From Armillaria gallica (lineage: Eukaryota; Basidiomycota; Agaricomycetes; Agaricales; Physalacriaceae): 64,000 nt of DNA. Below the pieces are notes generated by a model. That model saw nothing but the letters and a program-made list of their open reading frames with translations. It had not been told where the DNA came from and searched no databases. Below, in pieces: positions 11,648 to 22,591 of this stretch. The stretch spans positions 1,364,001 to 1,428,000 of the forward strand of contig JBANDB010000020.1 in NCBI GenBank assembly GCA_037576215.1. Reading direction: 5' to 3'. The translations under genes were made by a program, and so were the position numbers. The stretch's first letter is position 1. Each line of letters begins with the position of its first letter.

Positions 11648-12913
11648 CTACGGGTATGTTACCATTGACACAAACGAACCTGTCACGTCTGCAAACCTGG
11701 CTAAGAACCCTCCGTCTTTAAACCAGAATACACGCATGAAACCGTCGTTCCGCATATTGGGCGACTGTGCCGTGACGAGATCGTTGTAGAAATTGTACAC
11801 TGCTGTCCGAGGTTGCAGCTCTTTCACCAGTAAACTGAGGTTGATGACCGTGATTGCGTCCAGTTCTTGAGTGGCGTAGGCGGTGTCCCAGCATTTAAGG
11901 CCTGCAAAGGTATGCTCGAACGATGTCAGTGCGACACATATGTTGACATCCTCAAAATCTGGCGAATGTATCATCCGAACTACATTTAGAAGTTCGTGGA
12001 GGCGTAACTCCGATGTAAGGATGTGGAAATGCTTCAAGCGCGGCATATTACTGAGATCCACAAATGCGCTGCCGACGAATGTGTCTAGCAGATGCGTCAT
12101 GTCAGCATGGAGTGTACAAAACACATATACGCGTCACGAACCGACGAAATACAGTCTTATGGTCTGAATCGTAGATGCACAGAGGGAAAGAATGTTGCGA
12201 CCGACCCTGACGTCGTTCGTGAACAGTTTCAGTTCTAACGTGGTCAGAGGAACATGAGTGTCTAGGAGCGAGAGCCAGCGTATTACTCTCGGGCGCACCC
12301 CGAGGGAGGAATTCTTCTCCCCGACCAGGGTTACCACGTCCAGATGAAGGTACGTGAGGTGGGCTGGAAGCCTTTTGAGAGTCTCGGCATCGGGTATTAT
12401 GTCGTCACCGTAAAGGTCCTCCACAATCCTTCTCGTATGTTGACCGCCCACTGCGAATTGGGTCAAATTGGGTAACGTATGCATCAGAATTTGCAGGCCC
12501 TCGGGAGAAACAGCAGAATTCCATAGAAATAACCGCTGTAAGGACGGCATTTTCCAGGCCATTGTCTGCACACAGCCGGCGATAACAAAATACATCTGGG
12601 CGGTGTTCAGAGCAGTGAGCTGCTCGACAAAATCGTTAATTGGGAGTTCGCCGAGTCCTTCTTCCTGTTCTCCCTCGACCACCAGATGCGTTGCCTGCAG
12701 ACTGCAATGGCCAGAGTCGAGCTCGATACCCTCAATGTCCGGCCACAAGAAATCTGAAACGGCACCAACGAAAGAAGCTGAGAGAGAAGTATGCGAAGCG
12801 GAGACAGCAATATCCTGACAGTGATGGATTAAATTGACCCGCATCCCGTTACGGCTAATAGTGATCATGACGGCACTGTGAGGATGGGAGTTGGAAGCAA
12901 GGGAAAAAGACAA
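11648..12913 (-). CDS. LRR-type F-box-related protein, two exons
   Basis: Exon 1 is 12913-12142 and exon 2 is 12084-11648, separated by a 57-bp intron (GTTCGT donor, CTAG acceptor). The phases close, giving about 402 residues. Leucine-rich units are plain: MPSLQRLFLWNSAVSPEGLQ, LPNLTQFAVGG and MPRLKHFHILTSELRLHEL. No F-box helix is clear at the N-terminus, so this is LRR-like only, or has an upstream exon I missed. The alternative Met at 12868 may be the real start. No disabling change was seen. Confidence 0.55.
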
Positions 12914-13189
12914 CCAGCTTTCCGGTCATTCAAGTACAAATACCAATCGCCTCGGTGGCACGGGTTTTCATTTACTATTGCTACCAAACGGAGCTAAAAC
13001 GCAGTCAGGAAAAGCAGTATACACGGCACATTCCATTTGTACAGATGTTACACAACATTTTAAAAAAACAAGACCAAATACAGATGGAAAGTATCAAAAT
13101 ATTATCTGATGTCAATAACTTCCTTCCGGGGCTGCTGTGTTGAAGAAAGCTGCTGCAAGGGTCGATGGGATAGGAGTCACCATTTCTTT

Positions 13190-14515
13190 CGAACATGCTA
13201 AGTTATAAACGCAACACTGACGGCATCGAGGAGAGAGAACCCCGCGGTTAGTATGAAGGCAACGTCGGCCATGAGAGACACAGAACGAACACTGACACAA
13301 TATGAACGCTCAACGTAAGAGGAAATGAAGTAATGCACACCATGTCGATCACCGCAATTGGATATATTGTCCAGGTTCCAATGTTGCACAAACTGTCGTG
13401 GAAGTCGTGTTCCGCTTCGTCTCCATCCATGAATCCGAGATCCTGCAGTATCAACCTTCTCTTGACGGGGAAGGGGCAAAGCCGATTGGCATCCTGTAAT
13501 TCGTTGAAGGTCATCCCGCTAAGGATCTGCTGCATGTTGGAGATCCACATGAGAGTAGTTCGATGCCATGCCAAGCGATCATCTTGAGCAGGGGGCAAGC
13601 CACCGTGCCACATCTGGCAAAGGAAGTGGAACTGGGAACCGTTATACACATCGGAATACGCCACACACAAATGCGTACCTTTTTATTGGGACTTAAACCA
13701 GCATCAGACACGACATCTGTTCCGCAGTCAATGTTATCGATCTGTTCTTCGCCCTTGTCAAAGATAACGACTTGACCGGGTTCAGTTGTCCTGCTCTGGA
13801 AGAAAGAAATGGGCATTGAATCATCGGTTCAGAAGACGTAGGCCCGGAATAACAAACCTTCTGAATGACGTGTGCGTCTGCATCAGCCAAAGAATCAGGA
13901 TCGTCGAATATCTTCCACTTGGTTCCTACGGCAAAACTGCCAACATCACCCGCATCAGAAGGACCTGATGCATCAGTCACGGACGGTGATGGTGGAATGG
14001 GAGACATTGCCTGTACGTCACTCAGTCACACTACACACCGTGACAGTGGTCATGTCTGACCTCAACAACATGTGTATGCACCTCTCCTCCTGAGGACCAG
14101 TTCTGTTCAGCAAATTCGGTAAGCGTCGCCTGCGTGAGGAGTTCCTCCTGTTTGACTGCCTGTGGTCGGGTTGTCTGTGGCTGAGGGAAACGCTATCACC
14201 GAAGGAACCGCACCGAAACATAAAAGGGTCACCGTTGAAGGGTCGCCAATACTGTCCACGTACCGGCGTGTTCAGGAAAAATTGTGGCGGGAGCGCGCTA
14301 GGACGGGGGTCCACAGGACCATGCCTTCGACCTTTACCTCGATGGTTGTCAATGAATGGGGTAGACGGCATTCCCCTGCCGGCGCCATCCCACATCCAAG
14401 TAAATTTAGCGGACTGTGGTTCAGCGGGAGGTTGGGCCGGGAGAGAAGATTCTGGTACGAAATCGGCCTCAGTGTAATCCAGCGATGCGATCTTCTGAAC
14501 GATTTGAGTGGGCAT
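13190..14515 (-). CDS. Unrecognised multi-exon protein
   Basis: Minus-strand coding blocks are linked by clear small introns. The exon reading VGTKWKIFDDPDSLADADAH ends at 13858; a 62-bp intron (13796-13857) leads to SRTTEPGQVVIFDKGEEQID, and a 47-bp intron (13632-13678) leads to FHFLCQMWHGGLPPAQDDR. Both junctions keep phase. The N-terminal block (14515 to about 14090) is rich in Pro, Arg and Gly. The junction to the middle block near 14020-14090 could not be phased. Downstream of about 13370 the frame becomes hydrophobic, perhaps a membrane segment or intron. I do not recognise the family; boundaries are approximate. Confidence 0.4.
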
Positions 14516-14938
14516 AGGTCAATGGAAGGACTGTGGGAATAGTAGGCGCGTCCTCTTTATTCGTACTACGATCGAATTAACAAACGTCGCAGTGCACTGA
14601 ACTAGATCACAACATTGTAATCTCCACCACATAAACTGTACCCTGTGCATCAGTCAACTGCCACACTGCCGCTGAGTGCCGCGCATATTCCTCTCCAACA
14701 ACAGCACGTCTATCCGACCTTAAACTTCATGACGAGCAAGCCGAGAAACGAGGTCACGGCACGGATTAAAGCGAGCCCTGCATTGAATGGCAGTAGCAGA
14801 ATATCGGCATTGATCGTGGTATTCCGCTCCATCAATTCATTAAATTTCAGACACGAAAATGAAGACCCATCGGTCCGATTGAACTGGGGCAAAATAATGG
14901 GTACAGCCTGTTTTTTGTCTCCCACCCCCCTCCCCCCA

Positions 14939-16153
14939 ATGGCTGACGCTCACCCTCCCACCAAAAATATCTGTATTCCGATAGAATTGACAGACGAAAT
15001 AATCAACCTCACACTCGCAAATTCTCCAACAGCGCACGCTGACGCGGAGAGCCTCAGTCTCAGCCATCGTCAATTCCAGGAAAGGGCGCAGGCCGTGTTG
15101 ATCGCTGATGTCTATATCAGCCATCGAACCCATCGCTGCAATCCGATACGTTTCTTTATCCACTCTCCCCACCTCATATGTCATGTGCGTACCGTACGCA
15201 TTCTCGGCGACAAGAATCAGTGGGAAGATCAATTTCCAGCGATCATCACCATGCTCACCACAGGAGAGGGACGTGCAACGAAGATTGTTCTGGAGAACGT
15301 CACGATTGGAGAGTTGTTGGAAGTAGGGGCGAATTGGGAGCATTTTGTGGACGCAATCATCAGCGACTGCGTCTTCACCTTCACTCATTGTTTCGAGTGG
15401 GTGAAGGAGCTTCACAACCTGCAGACGCTGACGTTTTCGCGTGAACATCCTAACACCTGCTGTCATGATATAGCTCGCTCCATTCTGACGCCGCTTCCGC
15501 GCCTCATTGAACTCGCTTATCACCCAGAAGACAGTTCCTTGAACATTATGGTGGACGAACGATTCTCTGCCTGCGTCTACGGGCTGTGCCATGATCTCCT
15601 TCAGCTTGAGATCACGGCAAGCATCCATAACATCGATGGAGTGAACGCAGTTTTACGCGCATGTCAAACGACACTGGAGACTTTAGAGATTCGTATTATG
15701 GGATGTACGTACATTCACATTGCGGTCTGGGACCCTTTCTCACGTTAACCTCTATCAGGGCCTATCAATCACTCCCCTCCATGTTTCCTTCTCCGAGGAC
15801 ATAGCTCGCTGCATTCACTGACGTTTCATGCCAGTGAGCGTTACGCCGCTCGGGTGACGAGCTCCTTAGATTCTATGGCTGTCCACAATATGCTCCATTT
15901 TATCAACGTGGACATGGCAATCATTCAATCATATACACGCGCATCAGATTGGGAGGATTTCTTCGATGTCATTCGAGACAGGCACTCATTTCCCGCCCTC
16001 GACGAATGCATCATCCGCCTTCGTTGTTCTTGCAGTGCACACACCTACATCTCCACTCATGCGTCTATGACAGAGCGCACCATTCAGACTCTTATCAACC
16101 TAACCTCGCATTCAGGTGCTCCCCGGGTTACCGTCGCACGATCGTTGGGTTGA
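14939..16153 (+). CDS. F-box-like/LRR-like protein, two exons
   Basis: Exon 1 is 14939-15704 and exon 2 is 15759-16153; the 54-bp intron has a GTACGT donor and CAG acceptor, and the phases close. The N-terminal IPIELTDEIINLTLANSP is F-box-like. Leucine-rich units follow (ELHNLQTLTFS, LPRLIELAYH, SSLHSLTFHA). The Met at 14939 is preferred over the upstream in-frame Met at 14645 because the F-box-like helix follows it within 20 residues. Product about 386 residues. It belongs to the same broad group as its neighbours at 8.9 and 11.6 kb but is not a near copy. An adaptor role in ubiquitin ligation is inferred only. Confidence 0.6.
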
Positions 16154-16390
16154 GGGAGGATTTTGGCTGGAGGAGGATCGTCTCTGTATAGCACTTAGTG
16201 GATCCATGTACACAATTTACAAGGTATCGATGATATGGACCGACGAACAGTACTGCGTTACTCGGCATCGTAAACTATCTCCCCACTTTGCCTCACAAAA
16301 AGGGGGAAAAAATCAGAGGGTCACGCGTCTGGTCTTCCTTCTTCCCATACCATCACGTAGTGTCTGCATCCCCGCCAGCCACGTTGAATC

Positions 16391-17347
16391 ATGTCGCCCA
16401 CTAAGGCATCTACCCACTCCCGCAAGAAAACTCATCGCCACAGTCATAGACCATCGGATAATATACTGATCATGGAAAACGGAGCGTTCGTACCGCCGAA
16501 ATCTAGCAAACAACGCCAGAAGGCTCGCGCCTGTAGTCCTTCTAAAGAAGTTATCGTGATATCTTCTGACGAGGACGAACAGCTTGTGGACGACATCCAC
16601 AGGAAGATATCAGAATTAGAAGGCACAGTCGATCTCCTGCGGAAGGTAAGACGCTCATTTACAGTCTACACATATGGTTGTAACCCATAATCAGGAAACG
16701 AGGACAGCGAAAGACGCTCAAGAGCTAGCTGAGAAGATTCTTGCGTGCTTTGAAGAAGAGTTACAGGACGAATGCGAGGAGGCCCTTCAAGAGCAAAGTA
16801 ACACATATCAAGCTCAAGAGGAAGCGGAGAAGAAGCTGGCAGACTGTGAAGAAGAGCTGCAAGAGTTCCGTGGTGAAGCCAGTGAGCCTAAAATTGTCAG
16901 TCACCATTTTATTCCTTCCCTGGCACCGTTCCCGACTGACCGACTGACGAAGAATATGTCACAGCTGGAGGCAGACGCCACTTGTGAGATATGTACATCG
17001 CTCATGGGGCGCCCTTTCGTGTGAGTGTGTTTACGCTCGATAAACATGCCGTATATATCTAAATCTCGTGCAGCCTTCCGCAGTGTGGCCACGTACTATG
17101 TCCGATCTGTATCATTTCGTGGTTCAACGCTATCCGCGACGATTACTGGCATGACGACTTTGGGTTTTATCATGGACGACCCCACTACAACTGTCCTACA
17201 TGTCGAAAACCTGTGACGACTCGGCCCGTCGAAGTATATAAAATGAAGTCTGTGGTACAAAAAGTAGCGGCTTCGCGGGGTGAACAAATTGTTGGGGCCG
17301 AAGGAGAAAGCCAGGACGAAACCCAGTGGGTACCCTTTTTCCCTTGA
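16391..17347 (+). CDS. RING finger protein (probable E3 ubiquitin ligase), four exons
   Basis: Exons 16391-16645, 16695-16895, 16965-17020 and 17074-17347; introns of 49, 69 and 53 bp have standard GT-AG ends and every phase closes (261 residues). The N-terminus is basic with an acidic ISSDEDEQ patch like a SUMO-interaction motif (VIVISSDEDE). Residues about 75-150 are Glu/Lys-rich and should form a coiled coil. The RING is assembled across intron 3: CEIC, then CGH, CPIC, and finally CPTC, matching C3HC4 order. The long gap before the last Cys pair contains WFNAIRDDYWHDD. Basidiomycete genomes hold many such single-RING coiled-coil proteins of unknown substrate. The gene looks intact. Confidence 0.85.
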
Positions 17348-17699
17348 ATCTCATCACGGAACGCAGGAGAAAAGCTACGCGTTTATATGCGGGCAACCGG
17401 GACAATAAAGGTAACGAGGACGAGTATAAGTGCATACAAATGTAATATTAGGAATCCAAATAAAGAAAAAGAGGATGGAAAATCAACTATGACGCGTGCG
17501 GCCATCATGTAACCCATCTCAACGAGAAATCAACCCGAAGACAACTATAACGCGAAAAATGTCATCGTGGATGACTAGGACCTATGAACCAGTGCAACAA
17601 TAATACGAAGCGAAATACAAATACAATTTACGAAGACCATAGAACACACATTCATAGTATTACATTAACATACATTCATAACAAGACAAGGCTTCGCAG
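17348..17699. other. Convergent intergenic region
   Basis: This lies between the RING gene (plus strand) and the unrecognised minus-strand gene. AT-rich, probably holding both 3' untranslated ends. No gene seen. Confidence 0.6.
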
Positions 17700-18808
17700 C
17701 TAATACACCACTTCCTCCGGATCGTACTCCATCTCCGCTTCGTCAACAGGAGCAATGGGTTCCTCCCCGCTGACCCCAAAAGCACGCATCTTATGAAGAT
17801 AAGCAGGCAGGGGCCGTACTGGCTTCTCCCTATCCATAACAGTAGGGCTGTCTGCGATCTTTAGCACAACCTGGATGTTCATGGACATAACATTGTACGA
17901 CAGGTTCTTGTATCGTCCTGCAGTGCATATGACCAGTACGACATTGCCTTCTTCGGGGTCCGCGCGCAATTTGGGACTCAAATGATACTGAGATAGTTTG
18001 AACCCTGCGCGGCAATCAAACACCGGCACTCGAGGTACGTTAGTAACAATGCGAGCAGCGAGGGACATGATGCGCACCAGGCTCATCCCACGCGTGTACA
18101 GCTGTAAGCAAATAAGCTCGTTGTTTAAATAAAGAATAGCAGAAGCACTTGCCTGGACCGTGGCGCTTTCCATTAACGGCACAGGGACGTACGTTGCGAT
18201 TACCACCACCTAAGACACGAGGCAGATCAGAACGCACGAACGGCATCGTACAATAATAGAGCAACATACCACCCTCAGGCCTCATCCAGGAAGTGAGCGA
18301 CGTTCCTCCACGATAACTGTTGAAGAAAAGTACACTGCCAGGTGCTGTACCGAAGACACGCCCGAGAACGGCGGCCACCCGTGGGAAGGAAATATCCAGC
18401 GGTTCCATGCAGATTTGCTTGGTCGTGTCTGAGCCGAACAAATCACTGTACACCACAGAACCAATGAGGAAGAAGCTTTGGGGATAAGGTAACCCGTGGA
18501 CAAGACGCTCGGAAGCTACAGAAAATTCGGCAGGATCCGCCAAGGCTAGATTAATGAGGTTGCTCTTAGACGGCGCGAAGGCTAGCGAAAGCACCCTTCT
18601 GTAATTCAAATTGAGCGTTCCAATTAAGAAGAGTCAGCAGACGACGTACTTGATAGCCTCCGTGTTGTTGCGATAAAGGCTCACGAGATCGAAGGTGGGA
18701 ACAGAGTCCGAAATATCGTTGGTCTTCAGCAGGTCCCTAACACGCGGTACCAGGATCAAAGCGTTGATAATACCCTTGTACGGGTTCTCATCGTCCTCAT
18801 CGGCAGCA
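17700..18808 (-). CDS. Unrecognised protein, 5'-incomplete, with a splice-phase conflict
   Basis: Three coding blocks read well on the minus strand: 18808-18650 (ENPYKGIINALILVPRVRDLL), 18598-18270 (PQSFFLIGSVVYSDLFG through TSWMRPEG) and 18209-17700 (VIATYVPVPLMESATV to EEVVY). The first intron (18599-18649) keeps phase. The second (18210-18269, GTATGT to TTAG) does not: the upstream exon leaves one base while the downstream exon is open only from a codon boundary. So the gene is either frameshifted at this junction or spliced in a way I cannot see. No start codon was located upstream of 18808. The even, strand-rich sequence suggests a compact folded protein, but I cannot name the family. 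Confidence 0.5.
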
Positions 18809-19763
18809 CTGAACTGTGATTGAGCACGACGATCTCAAATCAAGCTAGAAAACACAGACCATCTAAATGCTCGGTCCGAATCATCTGCAACTGCATTTAA
18901 GTCCTCGTGGCTACAGCACAGTCAGTCTTCATTCCGAATCAGTGGAAAGAAATGCCGGCCTCGGGTTATCAGATGCACACGTATTCTCAGACGCAGAGGA
19001 TAATGGGGAGCTCTGGCGCTCCGATTCTAACATCGGATGTATGTTAACACAGACAGCAGGGTAATAAGACAAAAATGACGGACGGAGCGCCTCAGTTGCA
19101 CTGATCTGAGCAACGTCGGGTTTCGCAACCTTAGTCTTGGACGCGTTTCCGTCTCCAGGAGAGTGTGCGTGCTTTTGAATACTACTACTAAATTAGTACG
19201 CGACGCCGCCAAGGATTCAACAAACATACCGTGTACTGACCATGCTAGCAAAGAAGGAAGATAGTAGAGGGAAAAGTGCAGTCAAAGGATGTAAGTACAC
19301 TCTAATAACTTGTTTGTTACAGCTCACAGTCCTAACGCGGTTATGCATTGCTAACAGAGGCCACATACGGACATCCGTATCAGGTCGTCTTAACATAGCC
19401 ATACGTTCTTTATTCGTCGCGACGACTATATCAGGATGTCCCAATGTATCCTTCCGTATTGGGATCTGTGACCAATAATAACAACACCAAACACCAAACA
19501 CCACGCGAAGATCGTATCAGGCCGATACCAGAAATGGCAAGGCATGGACGGATGCTTGCATCAAGATATCACTCATTTTCTGCAAAGGCGCAATATTATC
19601 CTCATCGTTACACAAATGATACTAACTTTGTACCCAATCTGGAACACCTGTGTCACCTGTTTCTTCTTAAGCAAGTCGCCAGACCCTAGCAACATGTACG
19701 TATTCAGTCACACTTTGCTCCAATCCCACTATCACCTAGCACACACATCTGTATTTATAACAA
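18809..19763. other. Non-genic stretch
   Basis: Missing 5' exons of the preceding minus-strand gene might lie here, but none with an acceptable phase was found. A 34-codon minus-strand frame rich in Ser and Glu ends near 18940 and is not persuasive. The right end is the promoter side of the F-box/nucleotidyltransferase-like gene. Confidence 0.4.
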
Positions 19764-21047
19764 ATGCCGACTTCAGTGACCGAGGCTGCGATAGACACAA
19801 CGTACGCGATCGTCATCTTGCGATACATAACACTAACAAATTGTTCTAGGCTGGTGGAAGTCGCCCACCTTATAATGGATTACCTCGGAATGAGGGATCT
19901 ATGCCGCCTATCCTCCGTAAACACATTGTCATTCCGGAGGGTACCCGAATATATCCATCGTCACTGCTCAGTTCGCCAGACCCTCCTCCCCTTCTTTCTG
20001 AGGGATGAAGATTTTGCCCTATTCCGCGAACTGCAGAGAACCCACGGCGTTCTGATCTCAGGCTCCCAAGCGCTATCTGTTTTTACGCAGGAAAGTTTTG
20101 GAAACAGCGACCTCGACCTCTATGTCAACCAATATCAATGAAGAGACTTGAACAACGTGCTCGAACGCGTGGGTTACACGACTCATGGGTCACTCCGTCC
20201 TCCATCGCTCAGACGATCCGTCGTACGTTGGCAATCTACGAGGGACAGAGATACCATGACACTGTTCAATGACAAGACACATCTCATAGCACGGAGTGAA
20301 TATGCAGACAAATCGATCGCTGATGTAGAAGAGTATAGGAACGGTAGGGGGGCAGTGGTGCAAGTAATCAGCTCCTATGGCCCTCCTTTGGATGTTGTCC
20401 TCGGTTTTCATTCCTGTAGGTGTGCAGCAGAGTCGTGAAGACGTAACTAATACCAGTTCACAGCGTGTGTCATGAATGTGGTCGCATATCAATACGCATA
20501 CTGTCTCTATCCGAAGGCAACGATCATAGCTAAAGCATCGATCGTGCGGATTGGAGACGACGACAACGCAATACGAGCACAGAACAAGTACGCAGACAGA
20601 GGCTATCGGCTACTCCTGCGCGACACCTCCACACCAGAACTCGACTTCCGACACCAAGCCCGATTTGTCAGCGACAGACATTGTTGGACCCTTCCGCTCA
20701 CTCATCCATCTACATTGCTGGGGGTCGAAGAGCAGAAACAAACGAACCGATACGACGAGCTTTCAGGGCACAGCTGGACGCTCATCTTCGGACCAGAGGA
20801 AGACAGCGGGTTCTTCATGGTGTATGCCTGGCTCAAATTTCCTCGATTCCAACAGATGCTCTGTGTCTGCAGTAAAGTGATATGGTCATTAACTCCAGGA
20901 ATGGTGTCATGGTTTGTCCGTCACTCCAATCCCGTTGGTGTTGAACTAACCCAGTCCATAGGACAAACGATAAATTCAGGGACTTTCTCGGACATCTTTT
21001 CTGATACGTGCGGACAGTCTCCGCAACGTTTGTTTTGTATTATATGA
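19764..21047 (+). pseudogene. F-box plus nucleotidyltransferase-like protein gene with an in-frame stop
   Basis: Exons 19764-19801, 19850-20415 and 20464-21047 (introns 48 and 48 bp) close in phase at 396 codons, but codon TGA at 20139-20141 interrupts exon 2 while the frame on both sides stays coding. An F-box-like helix (VAHLIMDYLGMRDLCRLSSV) comes first. Then GVLISGSQALSVF and SDLDLYV form the G-S...D-x-D pattern of the polymerase-beta-type nucleotidyltransferase fold, a combination seen in an agaricomycete F-box family. After the stop, VLGFHSSCVMNVVAYQYAY spans intron 2 and ends in a CWTLPL block. The stop could come from CGA by a C-to-T change. Catalytic activity is not implied. Confidence 0.65.
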
Positions 21048-21233
21048 GGAAATTATATCTGTACTACAACCACGTAACATGTGATTCGAGCATCGTACGA
21101 AAATTAAGGGAAAAAATGATAAATATATGTAATGCCATGCATATATATAAACTGCGTTAGCAATTGAGAGACAACGTACCCTCCTTTCCTCTGCCGACGA
21201 CTTCATACATTTGCACAGACATATCCACCCACC

Positions 21234-22317
21234 ATGTCCTTGACCAGCTACAAAGCGCCTAACACGTTGACAGTCGGCATTCAAAAAGAAGCGTTTCGTG
21301 AGCATTCAATTGCAACCAGCTGCTAAGCATTTATAGACTGATTCATTCCAGAACAAGCATTTCGAGCAGCCACAGCGCCGCTGAGCAGAGAACCTGGGGA
21401 TCTTGGGCTATATGATTCGGCCGAGGCCATCCTGGAATCCTTTGTCGTCGACACCACGTCGTCGGATGACTTCGTGTTCCTGGCGAACGAGAGCAGCGGC
21501 GAAGAGGAAGTTTTTCAAGTTCGGGGCGTCGTATCAGAGATCAAGCTTCCTCCCGTCCTAAAAGCTCAAAGGTACCTATCCATACTGCGCTCGGCAATAA
21601 AGTAGCACGATATTAATCACGATCTGTAGGGTTAGCATAAATGAGCTGATACAGACCGTGAAGCTCGTTTCAAACGATGGAGACGAGTGGTTCAAGAAGG
21701 CAGCTGGTGCGGCGTCACGAATCGCTGAGTTTATGGAACAGCACGTTCAAGAGACAGTCCGAATTCCCTACGCTATCCGACACGGGGCCATAAAAGAGTT
21801 CTTGTTTGTAAACCGACTTCTGACACCTGCACACAGAACCGCCACGGAAGACATCATCGAGCTGCCACCGATGTACGACCCTAGCCGTACTCTGCAATCT
21901 GTCATCAACGAAGGGAAATTTGTCTATACAAAGGACAACAAACCGGCGTTCGAAAAATTCACGCTCCATGAGGACGGACAGTGTGTATCACACCTAAAAC
22001 TGAATAATATACCGACACCGCCTAGGTACACCCGAATCCGTGGAGTGAAGCCAAACACATTTCGTCCTGGTCAAATCGTCGCCGTTGGAGTGTCGTTCCG
22101 TCTGGTACGGTCAACCAATAGCGACACCATGATGTTCGTCACCCATCTTGATTCCATCGCGTTGTTATCGTGGGGACTAATGAAGGTGTGTTGGAGACGA
22201 GCTGTCACCCGACCTTTGTATACAATGATCAGTGCAGAGCCTCGATCAAAGCCGGGCGACACTCAGCCACGTACAAAGGCACACGCTTCCCACGAAGAAA
22301 CGCCACTCGAATATTGA
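21234..22317 (+). CDS. Uncharacterised agaricomycete protein, three exons
   Basis: Exons 21234-21297, 21352-21571 and 21630-22317; introns of 54 and 58 bp are standard and all phases close at 323 residues. The first two exons are acidic and Ser/Thr-rich. Exon 3 contains VKPNTFRPGQIVAVGVSFR and then MMFVTHLDSIALL, a layout I associate with abundant uncharacterised agaricomycete proteins that have a strand-rich C-terminal 'F-x-x-GDIV-E-V-x-x-S-F' module often found near mobile elements. Function is unknown. A further intron near 22188 (GTGTGT) is possible. It ends 275 bp before the Helitron coding region. Confidence 0.6.
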
Positions 22318-22591
22318 CGATCATATGGCACCCAAAGTAGGGGAGGCCAGTGGCTAGCGGTAAAGAAACAAGCATTTTCCCGATGTTATATGTATTATGT
22401 ATTACACGACAATTTTTTCTTCGAATTAAACCCATGACACTTCCCAGTACCGAAGACGGATGAAAACAAATTTACCGAGCCGACAGCCGCCGGTGATGTT
22501 ACTTGTGGCGCATGTTGTCGCCCCAGAGCTTCCATCCTCCCTACCGTGCATCGAAGACAGTAGTATCCACAATAACGCGCATTTACAAACC

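Noticed and set aside
14840..15628. A 262-codon minus-strand frame
   Set aside because: Antisense to the F-box-like gene at 14939; no recognisable domain, and the sense strand has leucine-rich units and a phased intron.
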